Below, piece by piece: positions 51,358 through 58,843 of a DNA stretch of 58,843 nt (position 1 is the stretch's first letter; every line of letters begins with the position of its first letter). This DNA comes from a virus. The DNA lies in IMG/VR virus record IMGVR_UViG_3300020179_000035, positions 1-58,843 of that record. The stretch is one strand, 5' to 3'. The translations under genes were made by a program, and so were the position numbers. Under the pieces are notes generated by a model. The model was given only the letters and a program-made list of their open reading frames with translations, was not told the origin of the DNA and searched no databases.

Positions 51358-53609
51358 TATAAAACCTCCATAATAAATTTAATCATATTATTTCGTACTT
51401 GTTTGGAATTAATCCATACGGATCCATTATACATTAAATGGTCACCATTCGCTACAGAAGTTATAGTAACATCAGATAAATCATCTAACGGTCCAGTTGG
51501 ACCACTTGGTCCCTGTGCTCCTTGTGCACCCTGTGCGCCCTGTGCTCCAGTTGCTCCAGTAGAACCCTGTGGTCCGGTATTTCCCTGTGGACCCGTTGCG
51601 CCTTGTGGACCCGTCGCTCCCTGTGCGCCTGTCGCACCCTGTGCACCCTGAGGACCAGTTGCCCCAGTCGCACCAGTATCACCCGTGGCTCCCGTGGCTC
51701 CCTGTGAGCCAGTTGCCCCTTGCGGACCCTGTGGCCCTGCTGCTCCCTGAGGACCTGTGGCTCCTTGGGGTCCTGCATCGCCCTGAGCGCCCTGAGGGCC
51801 GGTTGAACCCTGGGGTCCTTGCGCACCAGTTGCTCCCGTCGCACCCTGAGCACCCGTTGATCCCTGTGGTCCCACATCACCCTGTGGTCCTTGTGCACCA
51901 GTTGCGCCGGTTGCCCCTTGGGCACCTGTCGCACCTTGCGGTCCCTGTGCCCCCGTTGCTCCGGTTGCCCCCTGTGCACCCGTAGCACCAGCGTCTCCTT
52001 GTGGACCCTGCGCGCCCGTTGCACCCTGCGCGCCCGTTGCACCTTGAGCACCAGTAGCACCCTGTGCCCCCTGCGCCCCCTGTGCCCCTACATCTCCAGT
52101 TCTGGCAAACGTAATGATGACGTCATCGTTGTTTGCGAATGGTGTAGTGCTTGAGCCTGTAACAAACGACGACGAAACGCGAAAGAATCCGGTTTCTTCA
52201 GTTATTGAAGAAATGGTGAATAGGGCAAATGCCGACGAATCACCTTTTTTAGAAACACGGAAGTGACCCTTAATTGTGCTCGTAGAGTCATCAATTGTCC
52301 TTAGGTATGACTGAATGTCCGTTGAGTTGTCATCAACATCATCAATAATTAGTTCAGTCGATGTATCAAGGGGTGAATTATTAAACTTTAGTTTTCCTGC
52401 ACCGGGGTCAGTTTGTGCGGTATTTGAATCAAAGGTGTAGTCAAATGTAATTCCGCCAAAGTTGCCCTGAGCACCCTGTGGACCCTGTGAGCCTGTTGCC
52501 CCCTGTGCTCCAGTTGAGCCTTGTGCTCCGGTGGCCCCCTGAGGGCCAGCATCTCCCTGAGGACCAGTTGCTCCTTGTGCGCCGGGATTTCCTTGTGGAC
52601 CAGTTGCTCCTTGAGCGCCGGTAGCGCCCTGAGGTCCGATGTCGCCTTGTGCGCCGGTTGCTCCCTGTGAACCCTGTGCCCCCGTAGCGCCCTGAGGACC
52701 GGTTGCTCCCTGTGCACCCGTAGCGCCCGTAGAGCCTTGTGGACCAGCACCCCCCTGCGGTCCTGTCGCCCCCTGTGTTCCTTGAGGACCCTGAGGTCCT
52801 GTATCCCCTTGGGGACCAGTTGCTCCTTGTGGACCAGTAGAACCCTGAGGTCCCTGAGAGCCCTGAGGACCCTGAGCACCCTGTGCGCCCTGAGGACCGG
52901 TTGCTCCCTGTGCCCCCTGAGGACCCTGGGGACCAGTTGCCCCCTGTGGTCCTGTGTCTCCTTGTGGCCCAGTTGCCCCTTGCGGTCCTTGAGCACCAGT
53001 GGCACCAGTTGAGCCTTGTGGCCCTGTTGCTCCCTGTGCTCCGGTGGCCCCTTGTGCTCCAGTGGCTCCCTGAGGGCCTTGAGCGCCCGTAGCGCCCACA
53101 TCGCCCTGAGGACCGGTCGCGCCCGTGGCGCCGGTAGCACCCTGTGCTCCGGTTGCCCCCTGTGGTCCGGCCGCCCCCTGTGCTCCGGTGGCACCCTGTG
53201 GTCCAGTGTCTCCCTGTGGGCCCTGTGTGCCCGTAGCGCCCTGAGAACCGGCCGCCCCCTGTGCTCCCTGAGGACCCTGCGCCCCCTGAGGACCAGTTGC
53301 TGTCGTGGGTTTGAATTTTGTACCGTCAAATACTAGGGCCTGGTTGCTTGTTGCGCCCGTCGTATCTACCTCAATATCATCGACAAAGAGTGCAGCAGCC
53401 TTAAAGGTGTCGTCGGTTTTGAGGACGTCGGCACTGTCGCGATAGAGATTAGTATCCGCAGCACCGCTTCCTGGTCCCCAAACTAAACGGCCACCCGCCT
53501 GTACCTGGAGGCGAGCATAGGTATCTGCGTCAACGAAAACGGTAATGGCATCAGAACCGGCAGACGATAACTGCCGTATCGTTATGGGAACGGTAAATTT
53601 CTGTGCCAC
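51357..53609 (-). CDS. Collagen-like tail fibre protein
   Basis: 750 residues starting at GTG after a GAGG site. The N-terminal 100 residues form a fibre-base domain. Two long stretches of Gly-x-y triplets (mainly [12 protein letters not shown] and GPQGAT) flank a beta domain of about 130 residues (FDYTFDSN to IITFART). A short C-terminal domain ([14 protein letters not shown]) follows. Such repeats make a collagen triple helix in phage tail fibres. Hydroxylation by the nearby P4H-like enzymes would stabilise it, as a hypothesis. Higher GC than the genes to the left. Confidence 0.85.
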   Translation of the reverse strand: MAQKFTVPITIRQLSSAGSDAITVFVDADTYARLQVQAGGRLVWGPGSGAADTNLYRDSADVLKTDDTFKAAALFVDDIEVDTTGATSNQALVFDGTKFKPTTATGPQGAQGPQGAQGAAGSQGATGTQGPQGDTGPQGATGAQGAAGPQGATGAQGATGATGATGPQGDVGATGAQGPQGATGAQGATGAQGATGPQGSTGATGAQGPQGATGPQGDTGPQGATGPQGPQGAQGATGPQGAQGAQGPQGSQGPQGSTGPQGATGPQGDTGPQGPQGTQGATGPQGGAGPQGSTGATGAQGATGPQGATGAQGSQGATGAQGDIGPQGATGAQGATGPQGNPGAQGATGPQGDAGPQGATGAQGSTGAQGATGSQGPQGAQGNFGGITFDYTFDSNTAQTDPGAGKLKFNNSPLDTSTELIIDDVDDNSTDIQSYLRTIDDSTSTIKGHFRVSKKGDSSAFALFTISSITEETGFFRVSSSFVTGSSTTPFANNDDVIITFARTGDVGAQGAQGAQGATGAQGATGAQGATGAQGPQGDAGATGAQGATGATGAQGPQGATGAQGATGATGAQGPQGDVGPQGSTGAQGATGATGAQGPQGSTGPQGAQGDAGPQGATGPQGAAGPQGPQGATGSQGATGATGDTGATGATGPQGAQGATGAQGATGPQGATGPQGNTGPQGSTGATGAQGAQGAQGAQGPSGPTGPLDDLSDVTITSVANGDHLMYNGSVWINSKQVRNNMIKFIMEVL

Positions 53610-53651
53610 GACCTCAATCGCTTCCTATTCGCGGCCCCTCAAGGCCCTTTA

Positions 53652-55322
53652 TCAACCGACTACAACGATTGTGTAATCATTTACGGAAATTGACCCCAAG
53701 AGAACCACAGATATGGTGTTTCCATTTGAGCGCGTTACGTCACCAATAACAGTTGCTCCGGTGTTCACTTCATAAATCTGCACGTTGACGTCAGTTGTTC
53801 CGAAGTTATGCGTAACCGTAGTGGTCGATGTTCCGCTTACTGATGCTGCGCAACCTTGTTTTGCGACTCGCGCAAGAGATGGGGTGCTGGTTGTGCGACC
53901 AGTTGATTCGCCTGATGCTGAAGCAAGGTTCGTTCTAGCCCCAGATTCAGTCGCCGCACCAGTGCCACCATGAGTGACCGCAATGGCCGTGCCGTTCCAT
54001 GTCCCCGCAGAAATTGTTCCGACTGTAGTGATTGAATCATCACCAGTATATGTTCCCCCAGCAACTGTTGCCAGGGTTGCGTTGTAGGCCTGTACGTCAG
54101 TGCCGATAGCAAGACCAAGCGTGGTGCGCATGTCTGATGTGGTTGAATCGTCAAGGAGCGTTCGTGCTGTCGCCGTTAGGTCGGCCAATGCGGCGGTGCC
54201 CGAGCCGGTGAAGTAGGGCATTTTGTTTGCCGCTGATGTTAGGCCAGCAAGTGCGGTAAGTTCGGCATCGTGCGCCTGAACATCTGTGCCAATCGCAAGG
54301 CCAAGATTGGACCTCGCCGTTGAGGCACTGGTGGCGCCCGTACCACCGCTTGCAATCGCGATTGCCGTGCCGTTCCATACACCGGTTGTAATGGTGCCCA
54401 GTGTCGTGATGGTTGACTGTCCAACATATGTTGAAGCAATATCAATTGTGTCGGCGTTAACGGTGATTCTGTCAGCCGTACCAACTACATCAAGAGTATT
54501 GCCATTTTTTGTTAGACCCGCACCAGCAGTTATTTGTCCGGCACCGGAAAACTGTGCGAATACCAGGGGGGTCGTTCCCAGAGTAATTGTGTCGTTCGTA
54601 GTCAGGACAAAGCCCGCATCACCATTTACAGTACCCTCGGTGACAAAGGTGAACATTCCTGCAGTTACTTCGGCAGAAGTATCCGCGTCATCGGCGCGAC
54701 TTGGGGAACCGGACGCGGCAACTACGTAAATTCCGTTTTCGGATGCACTGTCCTGGTTCTTTACGAGGACTCTGTTCCCGGTTGCAAGCACTACGCCATC
54801 AATCGTGTCGCCATTTTCCAGCCCTGAAGAAAGCGTGATTGCCTCCGTTGTAGCAACACGAACTGACGCCTTGACATCTAGGCCAGACCTTGCTGCGTCT
54901 ACATAGGCCTTGGTCGCAGCATGCCCAGCCTCGGTTGGTGTGGCAACACTAAGATTTCCGTTCGCATCTCGTTTGGCAATCTTGCTGGCAGTCGCCGCAT
55001 CTGTCGCATCATTGATGGCATTCCAGAACGACGCTGGCAACAAACCCGCACTGTCTGTATCAGCAAGATTGAGTGTCAGCGAAACGGTACCGTTTGATTC
55101 ACTAACAGTTAGGGCATCGGTGTGCGCGCCACCAGCCGAGATGGTGTGGGGGAGCGAACGCCATGCACCGTTGGCGTAAACTTTGATGGTATCAGTCGTG
55201 CTCTGATAGATGAGACGGCCTTCGAAGTTGCCCGAACCAGGGTCACTGGCAACAACCTCAAATGTCGCATTGATAAGTTGATTCTGATTGAGGTCAATAT
55301 TTGTTAGGAATTTTTGGGCCAT
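53652..55322 (-). CDS. Tail fibre protein with GGTGA/NLGL repeats
   Basis: 556 residues beginning MAQKF like the collagen-like protein. GTWNGTAIA, GGTGAxxA and [12 protein letters not shown] occur repeatedly in the C-terminal half, a repeat common in phage fibre proteins. The N terminus may attach to the baseplate. AAGGAAT precedes the ATG. Confidence 0.72.
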   Translation of the reverse strand: MAQKFLTNIDLNQNQLINATFEVVASDPGSGNFEGRLIYQSTTDTIKVYANGAWRSLPHTISAGGAHTDALTVSESNGTVSLTLNLADTDSAGLLPASFWNAINDATDAATASKIAKRDANGNLSVATPTEAGHAATKAYVDAARSGLDVKASVRVATTEAITLSSGLENGDTIDGVVLATGNRVLVKNQDSASENGIYVVAASGSPSRADDADTSAEVTAGMFTFVTEGTVNGDAGFVLTTNDTITLGTTPLVFAQFSGAGQITAGAGLTKNGNTLDVVGTADRITVNADTIDIASTYVGQSTITTLGTITTGVWNGTAIAIASGGTGATSASTARSNLGLAIGTDVQAHDAELTALAGLTSAANKMPYFTGSGTAALADLTATARTLLDDSTTSDMRTTLGLAIGTDVQAYNATLATVAGGTYTGDDSITTVGTISAGTWNGTAIAVTHGGTGAATESGARTNLASASGESTGRTTSTPSLARVAKQGCAASVSGTSTTTVTHNFGTTDVNVQIYEVNTGATVIGDVTRSNGNTISVVLLGSISVNDYTIVVVG

Positions 55323-55331
55323 TTTTATTCC

Positions 55332-55670
55332 TTAAGTTAAGTAGGCAAAACCAGAAAATGGTGCACTAAATAATACCCTAACTTGGGTATTTGATAAATA
55401 TTGTACCTCACCAAAAACCACCGTACCCGCAGAATCAACAACTGTTACGCTTGGCTTTCCACCAAGCGTGTGGGTAATCGTCCAGGTCGACGATACGGTG
55501 CCTTGGGTATGAACATGTCGGCGAGTAACGCCCTGTGATATTGACCCCGTTGCTACAGTAACGGAGTTTGTTACTGTTTGAATAGTGACGAGGTTCTGGT
55601 CTTCTTGATTAACGGTTACGGTATTTGGCGTATCCTGTTGAATGTTGACAGTATTGGGTATGCCGCTCAT
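55332..55670 (-). CDS. Small tail/baseplate protein
   Basis: 112 residues. The C-terminal 60 residues (HVHTQGTVSSTWTI, GKPSVTVVDSAG, VLFSAPFSGFAYL) match a beta domain frequent in phage tail proteins. The start overlaps the previous gene's TGA (ATGA). Confidence 0.65.
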   Translation of the reverse strand: MSGIPNTVNIQQDTPNTVTVNQEDQNLVTIQTVTNSVTVATGSISQGVTRRHVHTQGTVSSTWTITHTLGGKPSVTVVDSAGTVVFGEVQYLSNTQVRVLFSAPFSGFAYLT

Positions 55671-56035
55671 CTGGTAACCTCGGGCAGCAGCGTGAATGTG
55701 CCCTTTATGAGTTTTGACACATCGCCGGATGAACTAATAATTTCCAGGTCATAAACACCGCTAGTTTCAAGTGCTGCTGTCTCTGCAGAGGTCATCCTGA
55801 CTGTGGCTTCACCATTCACGGCATCCGTATATTCGATGCCATTATTCTCGGTTGTCAATTCAATCATGACCGCTGTTGACTCTATTGTACGACGTATTTG
55901 CATACGCGCCGTATAGTCAGTAAAATCCCAAGGGAGCATCACTGATGCATCATCGGGGTCGGGGTATTCGACGGTAATAATTCGGCTGAAAGTAGAGCCC
56001 TGTTCGCAAGTTATATTATAAATACCAGCAAGCAT
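55667..56035 (-). CDS. Baseplate-like tail protein
   Basis: 122 residues. Pattern of phage baseplate/upper-fibre N-terminal domains: YNITCEQGSTFSRIITV, then PWDFTDYTARMQIR and a later SGVYDLEI. It likely links fibres to the baseplate. GGAGGAGAG precedes the ATG. Confidence 0.6.
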   Translation of the reverse strand: MLAGIYNITCEQGSTFSRIITVEYPDPDDASVMLPWDFTDYTARMQIRRTIESTAVMIELTTENNGIEYTDAVNGEATVRMTSAETAALETSGVYDLEIISSSGDVSKLIKGTFTLLPEVTR

Positions 56036-56098
56036 GGTTCACTCTCCTCCAACATCACTCAATATTGTAGTTGAGTTGGGTATGTCCTGGCAGGACTA

Positions 56099-56314
56099 TC
56101 AGAGGATGGAGCCAGAGTCCTTATTGGGGCCGACTTTCTTCAGTCCGAATGCAGCGGCAACAACGGCCACAGCAGCAACTGCGCCAACCTTTAGGTTGTC
56201 GGCATTTGTGAGTGCATCGAAGTCTGATCCAGCCTCAACCCAAACGCCCACATATGCAGCAACAAATGCTGTTACTGCACGCTCTGCGGTATCTTTAATG
56301 AATTTAGTTGACAT
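56099..56314 (-). CDS. Holin-like membrane protein
   Basis: 71 residues from the ATG after GGAGG; an ATG 12 bases earlier is less likely. FIKDTAERAVTAFVAAYVG is close to the start of r1t-type phage holins, and a second hydrophobic segment (AAVAVVAAAFGL) follows. Two membrane segments fit a class II holin. It lies among the fibre genes, as in many tailed phages. Confidence 0.6.
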   Translation of the reverse strand: MSTKFIKDTAERAVTAFVAAYVGVWVEAGSDFDALTNADNLKVGAVAAVAVVAAAFGLKKVGPNKDSGSIL

Positions 56315-56355
56315 AACTACCTCCATAAATATTATACATTAATGAGTGCGATAAT

Positions 56356-58116
56356 CTAGGAGATACTCCCGCCAACTGTCTGGTGGCCCTCAACGTAAAA
56401 ATTTCGTGCCCTAAATGCGAAAGTCCCTGGTGCTGAACAGTTACTCTGGTATTGACCCCAGCCGGTACCATTGACGGCAACTTTTGCTTTTTTTTCGCTG
56501 ATGTCGCTTCCACCCATATAGACACCATAGGAACGCTCTCCTGCGGTAAAGTTTGGCGGAGGATTATAGTCCAACCCCCCTTCTGAGAACGCAATCCCAA
56601 ATAGGGATGACCAGCCACTGGGTGTTCCTCCGTTCAAGATCTCCCATTGCGTGTTTCGTGTTGAAGAGTTGAGGTTTGCAAGACCGCCGTCTGCTTCTCG
56701 GTGTGTTAGTAGTTCGGCAAACTCACAATTGATCGTATTGATAAATTTGTACCCCACCTCACTGTCGGTTGATGGTGAAGACGGTAGCGTCAAGACCACA
56801 TTACCGATATCGGTTGTCCCACATGTTCCCTGAAGTGCAATAACTTTTTCTGTATAATCAGCTGACGCTGGATATCTCCAAGCAACGTTCTTCTTTGGTG
56901 TTACGAAACTCCTGGTATTGCTGTTCCCGGAGTTAGCAAAAATTCTATTGGTGACATAGGCATATATTGAATATGTTTGGTTAAAACTTAGCCCAGCAAC
57001 AGACCATACCCATTTGCCACCAGACGATGTTGCGGAATATGTGCCAACACCAGAAATGACTAATGTGGCTGAGGTGCTATATGTCGGTTGCGTCATTTCG
57101 AGCTGTGCGGTTGTTGAGTTTGCATTCATGCCGCTCTGCCAGTTAAGTGTTCCGACAGTAGGTGTCAATGGGTCCAGCTGTTTGCTGCTACTGGCCCCAT
57201 AGGTTCCGACGGTTCCTGTTGTTGCTGAAACTGCGGCAACCTCAACTGTGAAAAATTCATCCGCCCCAACACCAACTGCAACTGTTTTTGACGTTTCTGC
57301 CGCCGTGAGTGTTCCAGAGTTGACGAGATGCCCTGAAGAGTTTTTTGTTTGCCATTTATAGCTAGCAATCGCATAGGTTCCACCTGTTGGTGTTGATCTA
57401 GTGAACGTGGCCTGGGTGGTGTTGACGCTATTGACTGTTACGCTTGGCGCGAGGTATGCCTTCTCAACATCGGTTGATGTCGTCGCAGTACCTGCCGTAC
57501 CAGCTAAACCGGATGTTGCAGAAACTGCTCGAACTTCGACCGTATGTGCGGCATTATGCACCAGACCAGTGATTATGTAGTCGGTGCTAGGCGACATAGG
57601 TGTTGTTGTAAACCCTGATGTCAGCTCAGTTGCACCACGATACAGACGGTACTGATAGTAGGATACCGCATAGGTCCCGCCACTGGAAGCCGCGAAGCTC
57701 CACTTTAGTTTGGTAGCATTTAGTGGATCGACGTCAGAATCAAGCTGAGTCAATGTTACGACTGGAGCGCTATTTGCTACTTCGGCAGAAGTTGTGGCGC
57801 TAGCTGAACTTGATGCCGGACCAGACTGTCCCGTTACATCAACTCCGCGCATTGTTATCGAGTGGGCGGTTGATGGTATGAGTCCACTAATTGTGAATGA
57901 TGTTGCGGAACCACTAATCGATCCAGTGTACGCGGCACCATTTAAACTGTATTCAAAGTAAGAGATCGTAAATGAACCGGTTACTGCAGTAAAATTCACA
58001 ACAACCGTAGTTGGGGTTACGCTTGTACTATTGATAGTTGGTGCACCCGGTGGCATGCCACTGGTGAGCCCCAAACCGCGTGCAGCAGTTGCGCCGAAAG
58101 AAGCAAACAGGGGCAT
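56356..58116 (-). CDS. Tail protein with fibronectin type III-like repeats
   Basis: 586 residues from the ATG that immediately follows the upstream stop (TAATATG). Three or more Fn3-type repeats occur: PTVVVNFTAVTGSFTISYFEYS, then a segment with KLKWSFAASSG, and ATFTRSTPTGGTYAIASYKW; each carries the Trp/Tyr core. A C-terminal beta domain follows. Fn3 repeats are common in phage tail proteins binding surface carbohydrates. Confidence 0.7.
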   Translation of the reverse strand: MPLFASFGATAARGLGLTSGMPPGAPTINSTSVTPTTVVVNFTAVTGSFTISYFEYSLNGAAYTGSISGSATSFTISGLIPSTAHSITMRGVDVTGQSGPASSSASATTSAEVANSAPVVTLTQLDSDVDPLNATKLKWSFAASSGGTYAVSYYQYRLYRGATELTSGFTTTPMSPSTDYIITGLVHNAAHTVEVRAVSATSGLAGTAGTATTSTDVEKAYLAPSVTVNSVNTTQATFTRSTPTGGTYAIASYKWQTKNSSGHLVNSGTLTAAETSKTVAVGVGADEFFTVEVAAVSATTGTVGTYGASSSKQLDPLTPTVGTLNWQSGMNANSTTAQLEMTQPTYSTSATLVISGVGTYSATSSGGKWVWSVAGLSFNQTYSIYAYVTNRIFANSGNSNTRSFVTPKKNVAWRYPASADYTEKVIALQGTCGTTDIGNVVLTLPSSPSTDSEVGYKFINTINCEFAELLTHREADGGLANLNSSTRNTQWEILNGGTPSGWSSLFGIAFSEGGLDYNPPPNFTAGERSYGVYMGGSDISEKKAKVAVNGTGWGQYQSNCSAPGTFAFRARNFYVEGHQTVGGSIS

Positions 58117-58117
58117 A

Positions 58118-58843
58118 TTAGGTAGCAAACCTAGTTCTAGAGGCGAAAACCGTATAATTATCCGCAGTAGTGCGTACAATTGTGTAGGTATATGCGTCTG
58201 TTCCCGCACTGGTGTTTGTGGTTCCGGGAGTAATGCCACCCTGCCATAACGTAGTTACACTTGATGCGCTAGTGATGGTGATCGAACTTGAATACCCCGC
58301 GCTTGATCCAACTTTTACTATGACAACTATTGTTACAGCTCGTCCATCAGCGCCGAGAAGCGTGTTGATGTTTGCATTTGTAAAAGTTGGCGTCCATGTG
58401 GTGGTAACTGCTGTAGATGGATTGTAAAAGAAAGCAGTGGAGCTAGTTGGATCAAGCGACAACACACCAGAAGGCGATGACGTAGAGTAGCTCCACTGCT
58501 CTATTGCTCTACTCAGAACAGATTGGTTAATTGTTGAGGTGGAAAGAGTAGCGGAGTTGATTACTGGTGATGTTAGGGTTTTATTTGTGAGGGTTTGAGT
58601 TGCGGTAGGCGTCACTGCTTCTGCCCAAACGACGGCCGAAGCGGTACTTGAGAGAAAGTAACCGTTTGTGCCATTAAGTATTTTGTCAACGGTGACCGCA
58701 TCGTCGGCCAGTCCTACAGTTGCTACCTGTCCCCATTTGAGACCTGGGCCTACCGTGCTGTCGGCAATAAGAACAGTACCGTTTGTGCCCACCGGAAGCG
58801 CGACAACTTCTCCGGCCCCCACTGTGGGGTCAAAGGTTGCCAA
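58118..58843 (-). CDS. Partial tail-fibre protein
   Basis: At least 241 residues, cut at the window edge; the TTG at the edge is probably not the real start. TLTNKTLTSPVIN is a typical phage fibre motif, followed by a beta-rich C-terminal domain. It is the first gene seen of this minus-strand run. Confidence 0.6.
   Translation of the reverse strand: MATFDPTVGAGEVVALPVGTNGTVLIADSTVGPGLKWGQVATVGLADDAVTVDKILNGTNGYFLSSTASAVVWAEAVTPTATQTLTNKTLTSPVINSATLSTSTINQSVLSRAIEQWSYSTSSPSGVLSLDPTSSTAFFYNPSTAVTTTWTPTFTNANINTLLGADGRAVTIVVIVKVGSSAGYSSSITITSASSVTTLWQGGITPGTTNTSAGTDAYTYTIVRTTADNYTVFASRTRFAT

Noticed and set aside
51403-53336. Long Cys/Ser/Pro-rich frames on the plus strand
   Set aside because: They mirror the Gly-x-y triplet repeats of the collagen-like gene on the minus strand, and have no starts or binding sites.

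Overview
The window looks like part of a large, AT-rich double-stranded DNA phage genome, most likely a tailed phage of an actinobacterium. Phage signs: tightly packed and overlapping small genes, seven scattered tRNA genes, tail-fibre and collagen-like proteins, a holin-like protein, lysozyme-like proteins, an SSB, a UDG-like protein, a ParB-like protein and many orphan small proteins. The actinobacterial host is an inference from a WhiB-type Fe-S protein (17.3 kb), a secreted protein with a surface domain of the kind seen in actinobacteria (37.7 kb), Thr-rich linkers in a cell-wall hydrolase, and a promoter placed for leaderless expression. No terminase, portal, capsid or DNA polymerase is seen here.

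Layout: 0-41.6 kb is all plus-strand. 0-7.5 kb holds small proteins, tRNA-Arg, a possible structured leader ahead of two tandem lysozyme-like genes, an 860-residue protein with a DFDGE motif (possible single-subunit RNA polymerase-like) and an IS110-like protein. 7.56-7.96 kb holds a 37-bp-periodic array. 8-14.4 kb has a 2OG-oxygenase-like protein, ParB-like protein, a pseudoknot plus tRNA-like RNA element, SF2 helicase and a deaminase. 14.4-19.7 kb is a tRNA cluster mixed with small genes, a WhiB protein and an M50 site-2-protease-like protein.

19.8-31.4 kb is the most unusual part. It encodes what looks like a ubiquitin-like conjugation cassette of the PRTRC type: an E2-like (protein B-like) protein with zinc ribbons, a JAMM/JAB peptidase with extra Cys clusters, a ThiF/E1 enzyme, a ubiquitin-like protein ending in Gly with its own promoter and terminator, and a Ycf46/Cdc48-like AAA ATPase. 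Further downstream two more proteins share E2/PRTRC-B-like motifs. Together with the ParB-like gene at 9 kb, the parts of a PRTRC system are spread over one phage genome.

31.4-41.6 kb holds a MerR-like regulator, SSB, UDG-like, KTSC, DUF4314-like and many tiny membrane peptides, plus a secreted collagen-like protein. From 41.67 kb to the end all genes are on the minus strand. First (reading in transcription direction, last) comes an enzyme island: three 2OG-Fe(II) oxygenases, a flavin-dependent halogenase, a methyltransferase-like protein and a glycosyltransferase. Upstream of it lie fibre and adhesin genes: an Fn3-repeat protein, a holin-like protein, fibre proteins, a 750-residue collagen-like fibre, and two glycine-rich adhesin paralogues, one of which carries a roughly 300-residue His-rich insert. 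The enzymes may modify the fibres or the host surface, but this is inference.
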